DNA of 64,000 bases, from NCBI RefSeq assembly GCF_018881795.1, contig NZ_JACVPQ010000001.1, positions 1,531,305-1,595,304 on the forward strand, written 5' to 3'. The notes under the pieces are model-generated. The model had not been told where the DNA came from. It was given only the letters and a program-made list of their open reading frames with translations, and did not search any database. A program made the position numbers and the translations under genes. This DNA is from Polynucleobacter sp. MWH-Jannik1A5. GTDB lineage: Bacteria > Pseudomonadota > Gammaproteobacteria > Burkholderiales > Burkholderiaceae. This document shows positions 11,021 to 19,308 of the stretch, piece by piece. Every line of letters begins with the position of its first letter. Position 1 is the first letter of the stretch.

Positions 11021-11107
11021 TGGTGCCCAGGAAGGGACTCGAACCCCCACAACCTTACGATCGCCAGCACCTGAAGCTGGTGCGTCTACCAATTTCGCCA
11101 CCTGGGC
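11021..11107 (-). tRNA. tRNA-Leu (anticodon CAG)
   Basis: The reverse complement folds as a class II tRNA of 87 nt including encoded CCA. The acceptor stem is GCCCAGG / CCTGGGC. The anticodon stem CCAGC / GCTGG encloses the loop TTCAGGT with CAG at the anticodon. A long variable arm is present, and the T arm has GGTTCGAGTCC. It stands alone between the APC permease and rnr, and no integrase or duplicated 3' end suggests an integration site. Confidence 0.97.
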
Positions 11108-11115
11108 ATACCTTT

Positions 11116-11145
11116 ATTATAGAGGGATGGGCATTTCTGGGTCAT
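11116..11145 (-). promoter_or_regulatory. Likely sigma-70 promoter of tRNA-Leu
   Basis: On the minus strand a perfect TATAAT lies at 11116-11121 with ATGACC 18 bases upstream (11140-11145, four of six matches to TTGACA). Start of transcription would be near 11109, just before the mature 5' end at 11107. Confidence 0.5.
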
Positions 11146-11262
11146 TTCTGGCCCCATCCGGCTTTTTCCCATCAGACTTGGTGGTTTGATACAGTAGCCT
11201 TATTCATAACAAAAATAGATATCACTAGATATATACAGGGCATGTATTGCCGAAGGAATTAA

Positions 11263-13644
11263 ATGCGTAAAGCAAAAGACTTGGTGCCACGCGAGGCTGA
11301 TCGTTTAGGAACAGTTCAAGGGCATCGAGATGGATTTGGATTTGTTATTCCCGATGATGGTGGCGAAGACATCTTTCTTTCAGAAAGAGAAATGTCGCGC
11401 GTCATGCACGGGGATAGAGTGAATGTCAGAGTTTTAGGTACAGACCGCCGCGGTCGTCCAGAAGGTCAAATTGTAGAAGTTGTTCTGCATGCCAATAAAG
11501 TAGTTATCGGTCGACTCTTAAATGAGAACGGAGTTTTAATTGTTGCGCCGGAAGATAAGCGTATTGGTCATGACATATTGATTCCGCCAAAAGGGCAGGG
11601 TAATGCCAAATTGGGGCAAGTTGTTAGTGTCGAGATTATTGATTACCCAGATAGCTATCGCCAAGCGGTAGGTCGCGTAGTAGAGGTCTTGGGTGAAATT
11701 GATGATCCGGGTATGGAAATCGAAATCGCTGTTCGCAAGTATGGTGTTCCCCATGAGTTTTCTGCTGCCGCCATGAAAGAGGCCGCAGCCTTGCCAGATA
11801 CGGTGCAGCAATCTGATCTGGAAGGTCGTGTAGATCTGCGTGATGTGCCTTTGGTGACTATTGACGGCGCTGATGCACGAGATTTTGATGATGCTGTTTA
11901 CTGTGAGCCCGTCATGTATGGCCAGACTAAGGCCTGGCGTTTGATTGTGGCGATTGCTGACGTATCTCATTACGTCAAACCAGGTCAGCCATTGGATGAT
12001 GAAGGCTTGTTACGCGCTACTTCGGTTTACTTCCCAAGGCGCGTTATTCCGATGCTGCCAGAGAAGATTTCCAATGGACTTTGCTCGCTCAATCCTGGTG
12101 TAGACCGTTTGTGTATGGTGTGCGATTCTGTTGTGGATAACAACGGTATTGTGTTGGCATACCAGTTCTATCCAGCGGTATTGCACTCTGCACAAAGATT
12201 CACTTACGACACTGTTTGGGAGATTCTTTCTAATAGCAAGGGTCCTGAAGCAACTCGCTTTGCACAGTTCCGTCCCTTACTAACAAATCTCTACTCGCTG
12301 TATAAGATTTTGCTTTCTGCTCGTGAGAAGCGGGGCGCTATTGAGTTCGAAACAACTGAGACTCAAATCATTAGCAATGAGCTAGGCAAGATTCTGCGTA
12401 TTGAGCCACGTCTACGCAATGATGCACACCGCTTAATTGAAGAGTGCATGTTGACGGCTAACGTTTGTGCCGCAGACTTCATTGATAAAAATAAGCACCT
12501 TAGCTTGTACCGTGTTCACGGTGAGCCATCAGAAGAGAAGTTGGTTACTTTGCGCCAAGTTCTCAGAACCTCTGGTCTATCATTGGGCGGCGGCGAGAAA
12601 CCTAAGCCACGCGATTACGCTAAATTGATGCGGGAGATTAAAGAGCGACCTGATGCCAATATGTTGCAATCGGTTGTTCTGCGCTCCATGCAGCAGGCGA
12701 TGTACCAGCCTGACAATGAAGGTCACTTTGGTTTAGCTTACCCAGCATATTCTCATTTCACGAGCCCGATTCGTCGTTACCCTGACTTGCTAACTCATCG
12801 GGTAATTAAATCGATTCTTCAGAAAAAGCCCTACGTACCGGTATTGCCGCCGAAGGTTCCGCTTAATCTCACATTGCCACGTAAAGGTAAGGGTCGTGAG
12901 AATGCAGTGAATGCCAAGAAATCCCAAAGCGATGCAAAAGCGGGAGTCAAGGGTGCAAAAACACCTAAAGGCGCAAATGCGGCCCTACCAATTTGGGGGC
13001 AGCTAGGTGTTCACTGTTCATCTAATGAGCGCCGTGCGGATGAAGCTTCGCGTGATGTCGAAGCATGGCTTAAGTGTTACTACATGCGCGACCATTTGGG
13101 TCAAGAGTACGCAGGTACGGTAACTGGTGTTGCCAACTTTGGTTTATTCATCCAGTTAGAGAACTTATTTGTTGAAGGTATGGTGCACGTCACTGAGCTT
13201 GGTGGCGATTACTTCCAGTATGACGAAGCACGCCAAGAATTGCGTGGAGAGCGTACCGGTATTCGTTATCGCTTAGGTGATCGCATGCATGTATTGGTAA
13301 GTCGTGTTGATTTAGATGCTCGCAAGATTGAATTTAGCTTGGTTAAATCGGTCGGGGCAGAGCCTGGCGGATCATCTAACCGCCGTCAGCTCTTGTTAGC
13401 AACTGATACCGGAAGACCAAACAAAAAAGCGGCTTCGAAAAGAAGTCGGCCTGACAACAAAGTTCCGCAAAAACCCAGTGGCATCAATGTGAACGCGGCT
13501 AAATCTGCGGGCACATTAGGCGCTAACCAGTCTAAGAGCAAAGCAGCGCGTAAGACCGGCAAGACCGGCAAGCCTGGAAGATCTATTGGCAAGCCTGCTG
13601 GTAGTAAACCTCCAGTTCGTAGCACTAAAGCGCGCCGCAAATAA
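11263..13644 (+). CDS. rnr: Ribonuclease R
   Basis: A 793-residue 3'-5' exoribonuclease that degrades structured RNA. In order it has N-terminal cold-shock/OB regions (GTVQGHRDGFGFVIPDDGG), the RNB catalytic domain with its metal-binding aspartates in DGADARDFDDAVYC (about 202-215), an S1 domain from about 613 (GTVTGVANFGLFIQLENLF), and a Lys/Arg-rich tail from about 705. Between the end of the RNB core and LGVHCSSNERRADEA there is a basic low-complexity insertion at about 522-580, longer than the corresponding linker I recall for E. coli RNase R. The ATG follows GAAGGA. rlmB follows 33 bases later. Confidence 0.96.
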   Translation: MRKAKDLVPREADRLGTVQGHRDGFGFVIPDDGGEDIFLSEREMSRVMHGDRVNVRVLGTDRRGRPEGQIVEVVLHANKVVIGRLLNENGVLIVAPEDKRIGHDILIPPKGQGNAKLGQVVSVEIIDYPDSYRQAVGRVVEVLGEIDDPGMEIEIAVRKYGVPHEFSAAAMKEAAALPDTVQQSDLEGRVDLRDVPLVTIDGADARDFDDAVYCEPVMYGQTKAWRLIVAIADVSHYVKPGQPLDDEGLLRATSVYFPRRVIPMLPEKISNGLCSLNPGVDRLCMVCDSVVDNNGIVLAYQFYPAVLHSAQRFTYDTVWEILSNSKGPEATRFAQFRPLLTNLYSLYKILLSAREKRGAIEFETTETQIISNELGKILRIEPRLRNDAHRLIEECMLTANVCAADFIDKNKHLSLYRVHGEPSEEKLVTLRQVLRTSGLSLGGGEKPKPRDYAKLMREIKERPDANMLQSVVLRSMQQAMYQPDNEGHFGLAYPAYSHFTSPIRRYPDLLTHRVIKSILQKKPYVPVLPPKVPLNLTLPRKGKGRENAVNAKKSQSDAKAGVKGAKTPKGANAALPIWGQLGVHCSSNERRADEASRDVEAWLKCYYMRDHLGQEYAGTVTGVANFGLFIQLENLFVEGMVHVTELGGDYFQYDEARQELRGERTGIRYRLGDRMHVLVSRVDLDARKIEFSLVKSVGAEPGGSSNRRQLLLATDTGRPNKKAASKRSRPDNKVPQKPSGINVNAAKSAGTLGANQSKSKAARKTGKTGKPGRSIGKPAGSKPPVRSTKARRK

Positions 13645-13677
13645 AGACACTCTGTGTAGAAATTAAGTTAGAAAAAA

Positions 13678-14445
13678 ATGAAACAAATATTAGTAGGGTT
13701 CCATGCAGTGCAAGCGCGATTACGAGTAGACCCAGATAGCTTGAAGTCGGTGTACTTTGATTCTGGTCGTCGCGACAGACGCATGGGCGATTTCCTAAAG
13801 CAAGCTGAAGAGATTTTGGGCGAGCGTTTGCATGCAGCGGATGCTGAACGTCTTCATAAGTTAACAGGTCATGACCGTCACCAAGGTGTAGTTGCTTTGG
13901 CTGAAAAAATGACTGTTGCAAGAACCATTACTGAAGTAGTTGAAGATGCGGAGAGTGCGCAGAAGAAGCCACTATTTTTAGTTTTAGATGGTGTGACCGA
14001 TCCTCATAACTTTGGAGCATGTCTGCGCGTAGCGGACGGTGCTGGCGTAGATGCTGTTGTGATCCCTAAAGATCGTTCAGCATCCATTAATGCCACTGTA
14101 AGTAAGGTATCCAGCGGTGCGTCAGAAGTCATGCCGGTGATCACAGTTACCAACCTCGTACGCAGCATGAAAGAAATGCAAGAAGCTGGGGTTTGGCTCA
14201 TTGGCACGGATGATGAAGCAACTAAGTCAATCTATGACATCGACCTTACCGGACCTATTGCAATAGTGATGGGTGCGGAAGGTGAGGGCATGCGTCGCCT
14301 CACAAAAGAAACCTGTGATGAGCTTGTACGCATCCCAATGCTGGGTGTGGTCTCAAGTTTGAATGTCTCGGTTGCAAGTGGCGTATGCTTGTATGAGGCA
14401 TTAAGACAGCGCCTAGCCAAAGTATCTGACAAAGCTGCCAAGTAA
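13678..14445 (+). CDS. rlmB: 23S rRNA (guanosine-2'-O-)-methyltransferase RlmB
   Basis: The 255-residue SpoU/TrmH-type (SPOUT) methyltransferase modifies G2251 of 23S rRNA in E. coli. It has an N-terminal substrate-binding domain (VGFHAVQARL) and the three SPOUT motifs: DPHNFGACLRVADGAGVDAV, IVMGAEGEGMRRL and IPMLGVVSSLNVSVASGV, which form the knotted SAM site. It sits directly behind rnr, the same pairing as in E. coli. Confidence 0.95.
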   Translation: MKQILVGFHAVQARLRVDPDSLKSVYFDSGRRDRRMGDFLKQAEEILGERLHAADAERLHKLTGHDRHQGVVALAEKMTVARTITEVVEDAESAQKKPLFLVLDGVTDPHNFGACLRVADGAGVDAVVIPKDRSASINATVSKVSSGASEVMPVITVTNLVRSMKEMQEAGVWLIGTDDEATKSIYDIDLTGPIAIVMGAEGEGMRRLTKETCDELVRIPMLGVVSSLNVSVASGVCLYEALRQRLAKVSDKAAK

Positions 14446-14460
14446 AATAAGGAGCTTCAT

Positions 14461-14646
14461 ATGAAATGCAATATGGGACACACAGATCGCGTTCTGCGTA
14501 TGACTGTTGGCGTTACGCTAATGGGTTTAGCTGGATTTGGTATTACTGGCCCTTGGGCCTGGATAGGTGTCATCCCGTTATTAACAGGAATGATTGGTAA
14601 TTGCCCGGCCTATTCAATACTAGGTATTAATACTGGCAAGAGGTAG
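14461..14646 (+). CDS. DUF2892 small membrane protein
   Basis: A 61-residue protein starting MKCNMGHTDRVLRM with two short hydrophobic segments and ending GNCPAYSILGINTGKR. This is the typical DUF2892 pattern (also found fused to rhodanese in YgaP). Its Cys residues sit at the two ends. The function is unknown. An excellent AAGGAG lies 7 bases upstream of the ATG, and the gene is 15 bases after rlmB. Confidence 0.85.
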   Translation: MKCNMGHTDRVLRMTVGVTLMGLAGFGITGPWAWIGVIPLLTGMIGNCPAYSILGINTGKR

Positions 14647-14730
14647 GCTGTCACGCCTCTTACAAGACTAATCATTGGGCCTATATCCCTAGATAAATGC
14701 ACAAGATAACTAAATTGTTCTAAGGTCTTT

Positions 14731-15594
14731 ATGTTTAGAAAAAATAACGAATTCATTCTCTGGCTGCTAGTTGCTCTCACTGCCAGTATGTCTATTATTG
14801 GTTCAATGCCATTTGCAGTCGGTATCGCTGGCAAATTGAGCATGATTGCAACTTCTGCGCGATTACTTTTTGCATTAATACACGGCTCCCAGCGTTTGGG
14901 TTGGCGCAGGCTGGGAATTATGTTTGTTATCGCATGTATTGTTAGTTGGTGTTATGAATCCTTAAGCATTGCAACTGGTTTCCCTTTTGGCCATTACGTT
15001 TACACGTCTGAATTGGGGCCAAAGATTGGTACTGTCCCTCTAATGATCATGCCATCCTATTTTGGTGTGTGCTATCTCGCTTGGGCATTAGCTCACGTTC
15101 TTTTGGATAGATTCGATCTTAAAATTCAGAAGAGTTTGATGTTTGCAATTCCCATCATTGCCAGTTTTATTATGGTGATGTGGGATATGAGCATCGATCC
15201 AGCATCATCTACAGTCAAGCATGAGTGGATTTGGCGTGACGGGGGAGGCTACTTCGGAGTTCCTTTTTCTAACTTCATGGGATGGTTCCTCTGCGTATAC
15301 ACCATCTTCCAGCTTTGGGCGATCTATTTGATGCGCTCAAAAGAAATACAAAATTGTGCTGAAGATAACAATAAGTCGAGCTGGTATCTTGTGATTGTTA
15401 TCTATGGAAGTATCTTTCTCGGGCCTATTGCAGCTGCATTTACGACCAGCGATGGCAGTATTGCTGATGCCAGCTCTCAGGTTTGGCCTTTGAAAGCGCT
15501 TTATGAAACTTTAGGGCTGGTATCTATTTTTACGATGCTTTTTGTAATCTGCTTAGCTTTTTTTAAAGTACAGAAGAACGACAATCTGCAGTAA
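14731..15594 (+). CDS. Carotenoid biosynthesis-family membrane protein (CruF-like, PF04240)
   Basis: A 287-residue polytopic protein with about seven hydrophobic segments. The sequence SWCYESLSIATGFPFGHYVY and the later DMSIDPASSTVKHEWIWRDGG with FGVPFSNFMGWF match the family that includes bisanhydrobacterioruberin hydratase and CruF 1',2'-hydratase. No other carotenoid genes (crtB, crtI, crtY) are in the window, so a role in carotenoid hydration is family-based inference. It stands alone, with 84 bases upstream. Confidence 0.8.
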   Translation: MFRKNNEFILWLLVALTASMSIIGSMPFAVGIAGKLSMIATSARLLFALIHGSQRLGWRRLGIMFVIACIVSWCYESLSIATGFPFGHYVYTSELGPKIGTVPLMIMPSYFGVCYLAWALAHVLLDRFDLKIQKSLMFAIPIIASFIMVMWDMSIDPASSTVKHEWIWRDGGGYFGVPFSNFMGWFLCVYTIFQLWAIYLMRSKEIQNCAEDNNKSSWYLVIVIYGSIFLGPIAAAFTTSDGSIADASSQVWPLKALYETLGLVSIFTMLFVICLAFFKVQKNDNLQ

Positions 15595-15613
15595 GTGGTC
15601 AGATGAATCGCAA

Positions 15614-16591
15614 TTATTTTGCGAGTAGGGCCTCTAGTTTTTCAGTGTCCACGCAGAAGTTTCGAATACCTTCGGCTAGCTTCTCAGTTGCCATAGCGTC
15701 ATTATTGAGCTGCAGGCGGAAACTGGATTCATCCAACTTTAGAGGTGTAACGCCTTCTGCCTGCAATGCTGCTTGAGCATTAGAGGTATTGAGTTTGATC
15801 TCTACAGATGCATTGCTGCTTTGAAGCTCAGCCAATAATTCTGGGCTAATGGTCAAAAGGTCACAGCCAGCCAGCTCTAGGATCTGACTGGTGTTTCTAA
15901 AGCTTGCACCCATGATCTCAGTGGGGATGCCAAAGTGCTTGTAGTAATGAAAGATTCTCTTGACTGAAGTCACGCCAGGATCATTTGCTCCACCATTGGC
16001 TGTATCACTCCAGTTGGCACCGAGCTTAGCCTTATTCCAATCAGTAATGCGACCTACGAATGGAGAAATCAGTTTGGCATTCGCAGCACCACATGCAGCT
16101 GCTTGAACTAAAGAGAAGAGTAGGGTCATATTGCAGTGAATGCCTTGGGCTTCTAATTCTTTTGCAGCAGCGATACCTTCCCAAGTGCCAGCTAGCTTAA
16201 TCAAAATACGCTTACGATCAATCCCATGAGATTCGTATAGGGTAATTAAATGCTTTGCTTTGGCTACGGTACCTTTGGTATCAAATGACAGCCTAGCATC
16301 TACTTCGGTAGATACGCGTCCTGGAACAATCTTCAGAATCTCTAAACCAAAGGCAACCAAGATGTAATCCACCAGGTCGGTTGGACTCATGCCTGGATGG
16401 GCCGCTTTTACAGCCTGCACCAAATTCTGGTAATTACTTTGCTGGGCAGCTTTCAGAATCAGCGAGGGGTTGGTAGTCGCATCCTGCGGTTGGAAGGCCT
16501 GCATACGCTCAAAATCGCCTGTATCGGCTACAACCGTAGTCAGTTTCTTTAGCTGGTCTAACTGGCTTAATGCTGAGGCGGTGCTATTCAT
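15614..16591 (-). CDS. tal: Transaldolase
   Basis: Transaldolase transfers a dihydroxyacetone unit between sedoheptulose-7-P and glyceraldehyde-3-P in the non-oxidative pentose phosphate pathway. Conserved segments are [21 protein letters not shown] and the Schiff-base lysine in [11 protein letters not shown]. From the ATG at 16591 that lysine is residue 132, the number it has in E. coli TalB, which favours this start over a TTG four codons upstream (16603). It is divergent from rpiA, another pentose phosphate gene, with under 100 bases between them. Confidence 0.95.
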   Translation of the reverse strand: MNSTASALSQLDQLKKLTTVVADTGDFERMQAFQPQDATTNPSLILKAAQQSNYQNLVQAVKAAHPGMSPTDLVDYILVAFGLEILKIVPGRVSTEVDARLSFDTKGTVAKAKHLITLYESHGIDRKRILIKLAGTWEGIAAAKELEAQGIHCNMTLLFSLVQAAACGAANAKLISPFVGRITDWNKAKLGANWSDTANGGANDPGVTSVKRIFHYYKHFGIPTEIMGASFRNTSQILELAGCDLLTISPELLAELQSSNASVEIKLNTSNAQAALQAEGVTPLKLDESSFRLQLNNDAMATEKLAEGIRNFCVDTEKLEALLAK

Positions 16592-16628
16592 GGGCTTACT
16601 CAATGCTCTAAAGTGGTTATCTTGTGAA

Positions 16629-16640
16629 TATCATATGATA
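16629..16640. promoter_or_regulatory. 12-bp palindrome between tal and rpiA
   Basis: TATCATATGATA is a perfect 12-bp palindrome in the short divergent region between two pentose phosphate genes. It could be an operator. A/T-rich palindromes of this size also arise by chance, so support is weak. Confidence 0.25.
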
Positions 16641-16684
16641 GATGGATTAATTACTCAGTTCCAGTAAAGGCGTTTGATAGCTAT

Positions 16685-17395
16685 ATGAATCAAGATCAAC
16701 TAAAGCAAATGGTAGGCGAGGCGGCTAGAGACGAAGTCCTCAGGTTGCCAGCCGGACAAATTTTGGGTGTGGGCACTGGTTCCACCGCCAATTGTTTTAT
16801 TGATGCGCTAGCTCCGCATAGGGATCATTTTGCAGGCACAGTATCTAGCTCTAACGCAACAACTGATCGCTTGCTCAAGCATGGCTTTAAGGTTCTTAAT
16901 CCAAATGACGTACAAAGTCTTCCTGCTTACGTAGATGGCGCAGATGAAATTGATCCAGCTGGACATATGATTAAAGGTGGCGGTGGGGCACTCACGAGAG
17001 AAAAAATCATTGCCTCCATGGCAAAGCAATTCATTTGCATTTGCGACTCATCAAAGCAGGTGCCAGTGCTAGGCAACTTTGCGCTGCCAGTGGAAATTAT
17101 TCCTCTTGCTCAAGGTGTCGTGAGTCGCGAATTGGAAAAGTTTGGCGGTAAGGTGACTCTCCGCTTAGCAAAAAATACTCGCGCTGATCTCAATCAAACA
17201 CCAGCTGAGCCATTTGTCACGGATAACGGTGGATGGATCTTGGATGTTGCGGGTTTGAAGATCGCCAACCCAATTCAGATGGAAGCGCAAATCAATCAAA
17301 TTGCTGGCGTAATCACCGTAGGCCTATTTGCCAAGGAAAAAGCCAATATTTTGTTGGTGAGTAACGCTGCTGGGGTAGAGCGTCTCGCTCTGTAA
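16685..17395 (+). CDS. rpiA: Ribose-5-phosphate isomerase A
   Basis: The 236-residue enzyme interconverts ribose-5-P and ribulose-5-P. The phosphate-binding loop GVGTGSTAN is at 28-36, DGADEID at 84-90, and KGGGGALTREK at 97-107 with the catalytic Glu106. All match the RpiA family. Length is normal. It is divergent from tal and convergent with the small-RNA candidate, sharing the hairpin at 17405-17431. Confidence 0.96.
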   Translation: MNQDQLKQMVGEAARDEVLRLPAGQILGVGTGSTANCFIDALAPHRDHFAGTVSSSNATTDRLLKHGFKVLNPNDVQSLPAYVDGADEIDPAGHMIKGGGGALTREKIIASMAKQFICICDSSKQVPVLGNFALPVEIIPLAQGVVSRELEKFGGKVTLRLAKNTRADLNQTPAEPFVTDNGGWILDVAGLKIANPIQMEAQINQIAGVITVGLFAKEKANILLVSNAAGVERLAL

Positions 17396-17400
17396 GAAAT

Positions 17401-17431
17401 AAAAAACCCGACGGGGTATCCCCATCGGGTT
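17401..17431 (-). terminator. Intrinsic terminator of the small RNA, shared with rpiA
   Basis: Arms at 17405-17416 and 17420-17431 with a 3-base loop. Read on the minus strand, AACCCGATGGGG pairs with CCCCGTCGGGTT with one U-G wobble and is followed by TTTTTT. Read on the plus strand the same position is an A-C mismatch, though a short T tract (TTGTTTT) also follows, so it may serve rpiA too. Confidence 0.8.
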
Positions 17432-17558
17432 GTTTTGCCATGGTTTGCATGGCGCAGGCGCTCGGAAGGTATTTAGTTCCTTAGCCTATAAGCACATAGA
17501 TGTACTTATTAAGATTGGCTTTCGCCAATGTGGCGGGGCACTATAACTGCCTCACCAC
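17401..17558 (-). ncRNA. Candidate small RNA (~158 nt), unassigned family
   Basis: The minus strand carries all parts of an independent small-RNA gene with no open frame. A TTGACA / TAGGAT promoter with a 16-base spacer (17565-17592) predicts a start at a G near 17558. The transcript can form GTGG...CCAC with inner GGCA...TGCC, a hairpin ATTGGC-GAAA-GCCAAT, and a stem around AGTACAT/ATGTGCT. It ends in a terminator whose stem is fully paired (one G-U) only in the minus-strand RNA and is followed by six U. I considered 6S RNA because of size, but could not see its long closing stem and central bubble. It lies downstream of argA-yggX on the same strand. Confidence 0.6.
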
Positions 17559-17564
17559 GACTTC

Positions 17565-17592
17565 ATCCTACGCTTATCTTTGGCGGTGTCAA
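17565..17592 (-). promoter_or_regulatory. Sigma-70 promoter of the small RNA
   Basis: On the minus strand the -35 element is a perfect TTGACA (17587-17592) and the -10 is TAGGAT (17565-17570) after 16 bases. It lies between the yggX stop and the predicted RNA start, so it cannot serve yggX. Confidence 0.65.
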
Positions 17593-17630
17593 CACCCCAA
17601 ATCAATAATTAATTAAAAGGTAATGAATAT

Positions 17631-17903
17631 TTATTCTGCTGGAGGCACGTAACCTTGTGCCATGTCGGCTCCACCCTCAAAGAAATGCTTCTCTACTTGT
17701 TTTAAGAGGTATTGGCGTGCGCGCGGGTCCGCCATATTGAGGCGATTTTCATTAATCAACATGGTTTGCTGCTTTAACCAACCAGCCCAAGCTTCTTTTG
17801 AGACTTGATTCCAAATCTTTTTACCCAGCTCTCCAGGAAGCGGGGCGAAATCCATACCTTCAGCTTCTTTATTGAGTTTGATACATTGAACCATGCGTGC
17901 CAT
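17631..17903 (-). CDS. yggX: Oxidative damage protection / Fe(2+)-trafficking protein YggX
   Basis: The 90-residue protein has the conserved Cys7 near the start ([10 protein letters not shown]), [19 protein letters not shown] and the C-terminal [18 protein letters not shown] typical of YggX. YggX protects iron-sulfur clusters and limits iron-driven oxidative damage. The start is 23 bases after the argA stop, so the two are probably transcribed together. Confidence 0.95.
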   Translation of the reverse strand: MARMVQCIKLNKEAEGMDFAPLPGELGKKIWNQVSKEAWAGWLKQQTMLINENRLNMADPRARQYLLKQVEKHFFEGGADMAQGYVPPAE

Positions 17904-17926
17904 CTGTAATGCCTTTCTAGTGTTTC

Positions 17927-19291
17927 TTATAGATCTTTAGTTAAAACCATGGACTTGCGGTCCCAGTTATAAATTTGTTTTCTTTCTTCAGGCAGGTCAT
18001 CCACTGACGCCCGTTTAAAGCCACGCTTTAAGAACCAGTGCTCGGTTCTTGTTGTAAGAACAAATAATTTTTTGATGCCTTCTTGTTTGGCGCGCATCTC
18101 AACACGCTTTAGCAGGCGCTCACCGTCACCTGATCCTTGAACATCGGGATCAACAGCGAGACAGGCCAGTTCGCCAACGCCATTCGGGAAGGGGAAGAGT
18201 GCTGCGCAACCGAAGAGAACACGATCATGCTCAATGACGGAGAAGCGCTGAATATCACGCTCAATGACATCTTGGCCACGAGCAGCCAGAATGCCTTCGT
18301 CTTCTAAGGGCATAGTCAATTGCAGGATGCCACCAACGTCATCTTGATTGGCTTCACGTAAGTTCTCAATATCGGATGAAGCTAGCATCATGCCAATACC
18401 ATCATGGGTAAAGAGCTCTTCCAGTAGGGCGCCATCTTGATTGCAAGGCAGGAAATGAACACGGCTAACACCAGCCCGAATTGCTCTACCAGCGGTATTC
18501 AATAGACCCTTCATACCAAGATCAATATCTTTATTCTGGGAGATATATTCTTGTAGCTGCGGCATTGAGAGTTCGGTAATGAAATCACCCTCAGCATCTT
18601 TTAAGCCAGCATATGGACTCAAGAAAATCAGCTTATCCGCTTTGAGCGCTGCAGCAGTAGACGCTGCTACATCTTCATATGCCAAGTTGAATGCTTGACC
18701 AGTTGGTGAAAAACCTAAAGGTGAAAGCAAGACAATTTTGTTGCTATCCAGAGATTGTCTAATCGAACCAGAGTCCACTTTGCGAACTAGTCCTGTATGA
18801 ATATAGTCAGTACCCTCGACAACACCTACTGGCATTGCAGTGATGAAGTTGCCAGAGATCACTGAAATGCGTGAGCCGGCCATTGGGGTATTTGGTAAAC
18901 CACGACTAAAGGCTGCTTCGATATCCAAGCGTAATTCACCGGCAGCTTCTTTGACGCACTCTAGTGCGGCAGCATCGGTAATCCGGTAGCTGTGCATAGC
19001 ACTCTTGCCGAACTTGCTCTTAATGTTGCGGAGCATGAGCTGCTCTTCAATTTGTGGGCGAATACCATGAACCAACACAATACGCATACCCATGGCATGC
19101 AACATGGCGATATCTTCAATCAGGTTCTCAAGACCGATTTCTTGTACGAGTTCACCTGCAAAAGCAATAACAAAGGTCTTTTCGCGGAAGCTATGAATAT
19201 AGGGCGCAACATCACGCAGCCACCCTACAAAAGGGAAGTTGGAGGTCGTTTCTTCGGCCAATGAGGCCTGGTTTGGTGCATTTGTCGGCAT
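17927..19291 (-). CDS. argA: N-acetylglutamate synthase (amino-acid kinase-like + GNAT)
   Basis: The 454-residue protein has an amino-acid-kinase-like domain at about 20-290 ([31 protein letters not shown]) followed by a GNAT acetyltransferase domain at about 305-445 with the acetyl-CoA loop [14 protein letters not shown]. It acetylates glutamate with acetyl-CoA, the first step of arginine synthesis. In ArgA enzymes the kinase-like domain binds the feedback inhibitor arginine. The ATG is 17 bases from the divergent hrpA start, so any argA promoter must lie inside hrpA. Confidence 0.95.
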   Translation of the reverse strand: MPTNAPNQASLAEETTSNFPFVGWLRDVAPYIHSFREKTFVIAFAGELVQEIGLENLIEDIAMLHAMGMRIVLVHGIRPQIEEQLMLRNIKSKFGKSAMHSYRITDAAALECVKEAAGELRLDIEAAFSRGLPNTPMAGSRISVISGNFITAMPVGVVEGTDYIHTGLVRKVDSGSIRQSLDSNKIVLLSPLGFSPTGQAFNLAYEDVAASTAAALKADKLIFLSPYAGLKDAEGDFITELSMPQLQEYISQNKDIDLGMKGLLNTAGRAIRAGVSRVHFLPCNQDGALLEELFTHDGIGMMLASSDIENLREANQDDVGGILQLTMPLEDEGILAARGQDVIERDIQRFSVIEHDRVLFGCAALFPFPNGVGELACLAVDPDVQGSGDGERLLKRVEMRAKQEGIKKLFVLTTRTEHWFLKRGFKRASVDDLPEERKQIYNWDRKSMVLTKDL

Positions 19292-19308
19292 AGTGAGAAA
19301 ATTATAGG

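Noticed and set aside
11021-11107. tRNA-Leu as an integration site
   Set aside because: Neither side holds an integrase, phage gene or duplicate of the tRNA 3' end.
11001-11262. Two plus-strand open frames of 62 and 85 codons across the tRNA-Leu gene and the rnr leader
   Set aside because: They read through a clear tRNA gene on the other strand and have no ribosome-binding site.
11536-11970. 144-codon antisense open frame inside rnr
   Set aside because: The composition follows from the RNase R codons and there is no domain.
17401-17558. Assigning the small RNA as 6S RNA
   Set aside because: Length fits, but I could not pair the 5' and 3' parts into the long closing stem with a central bubble, so the family is left open.
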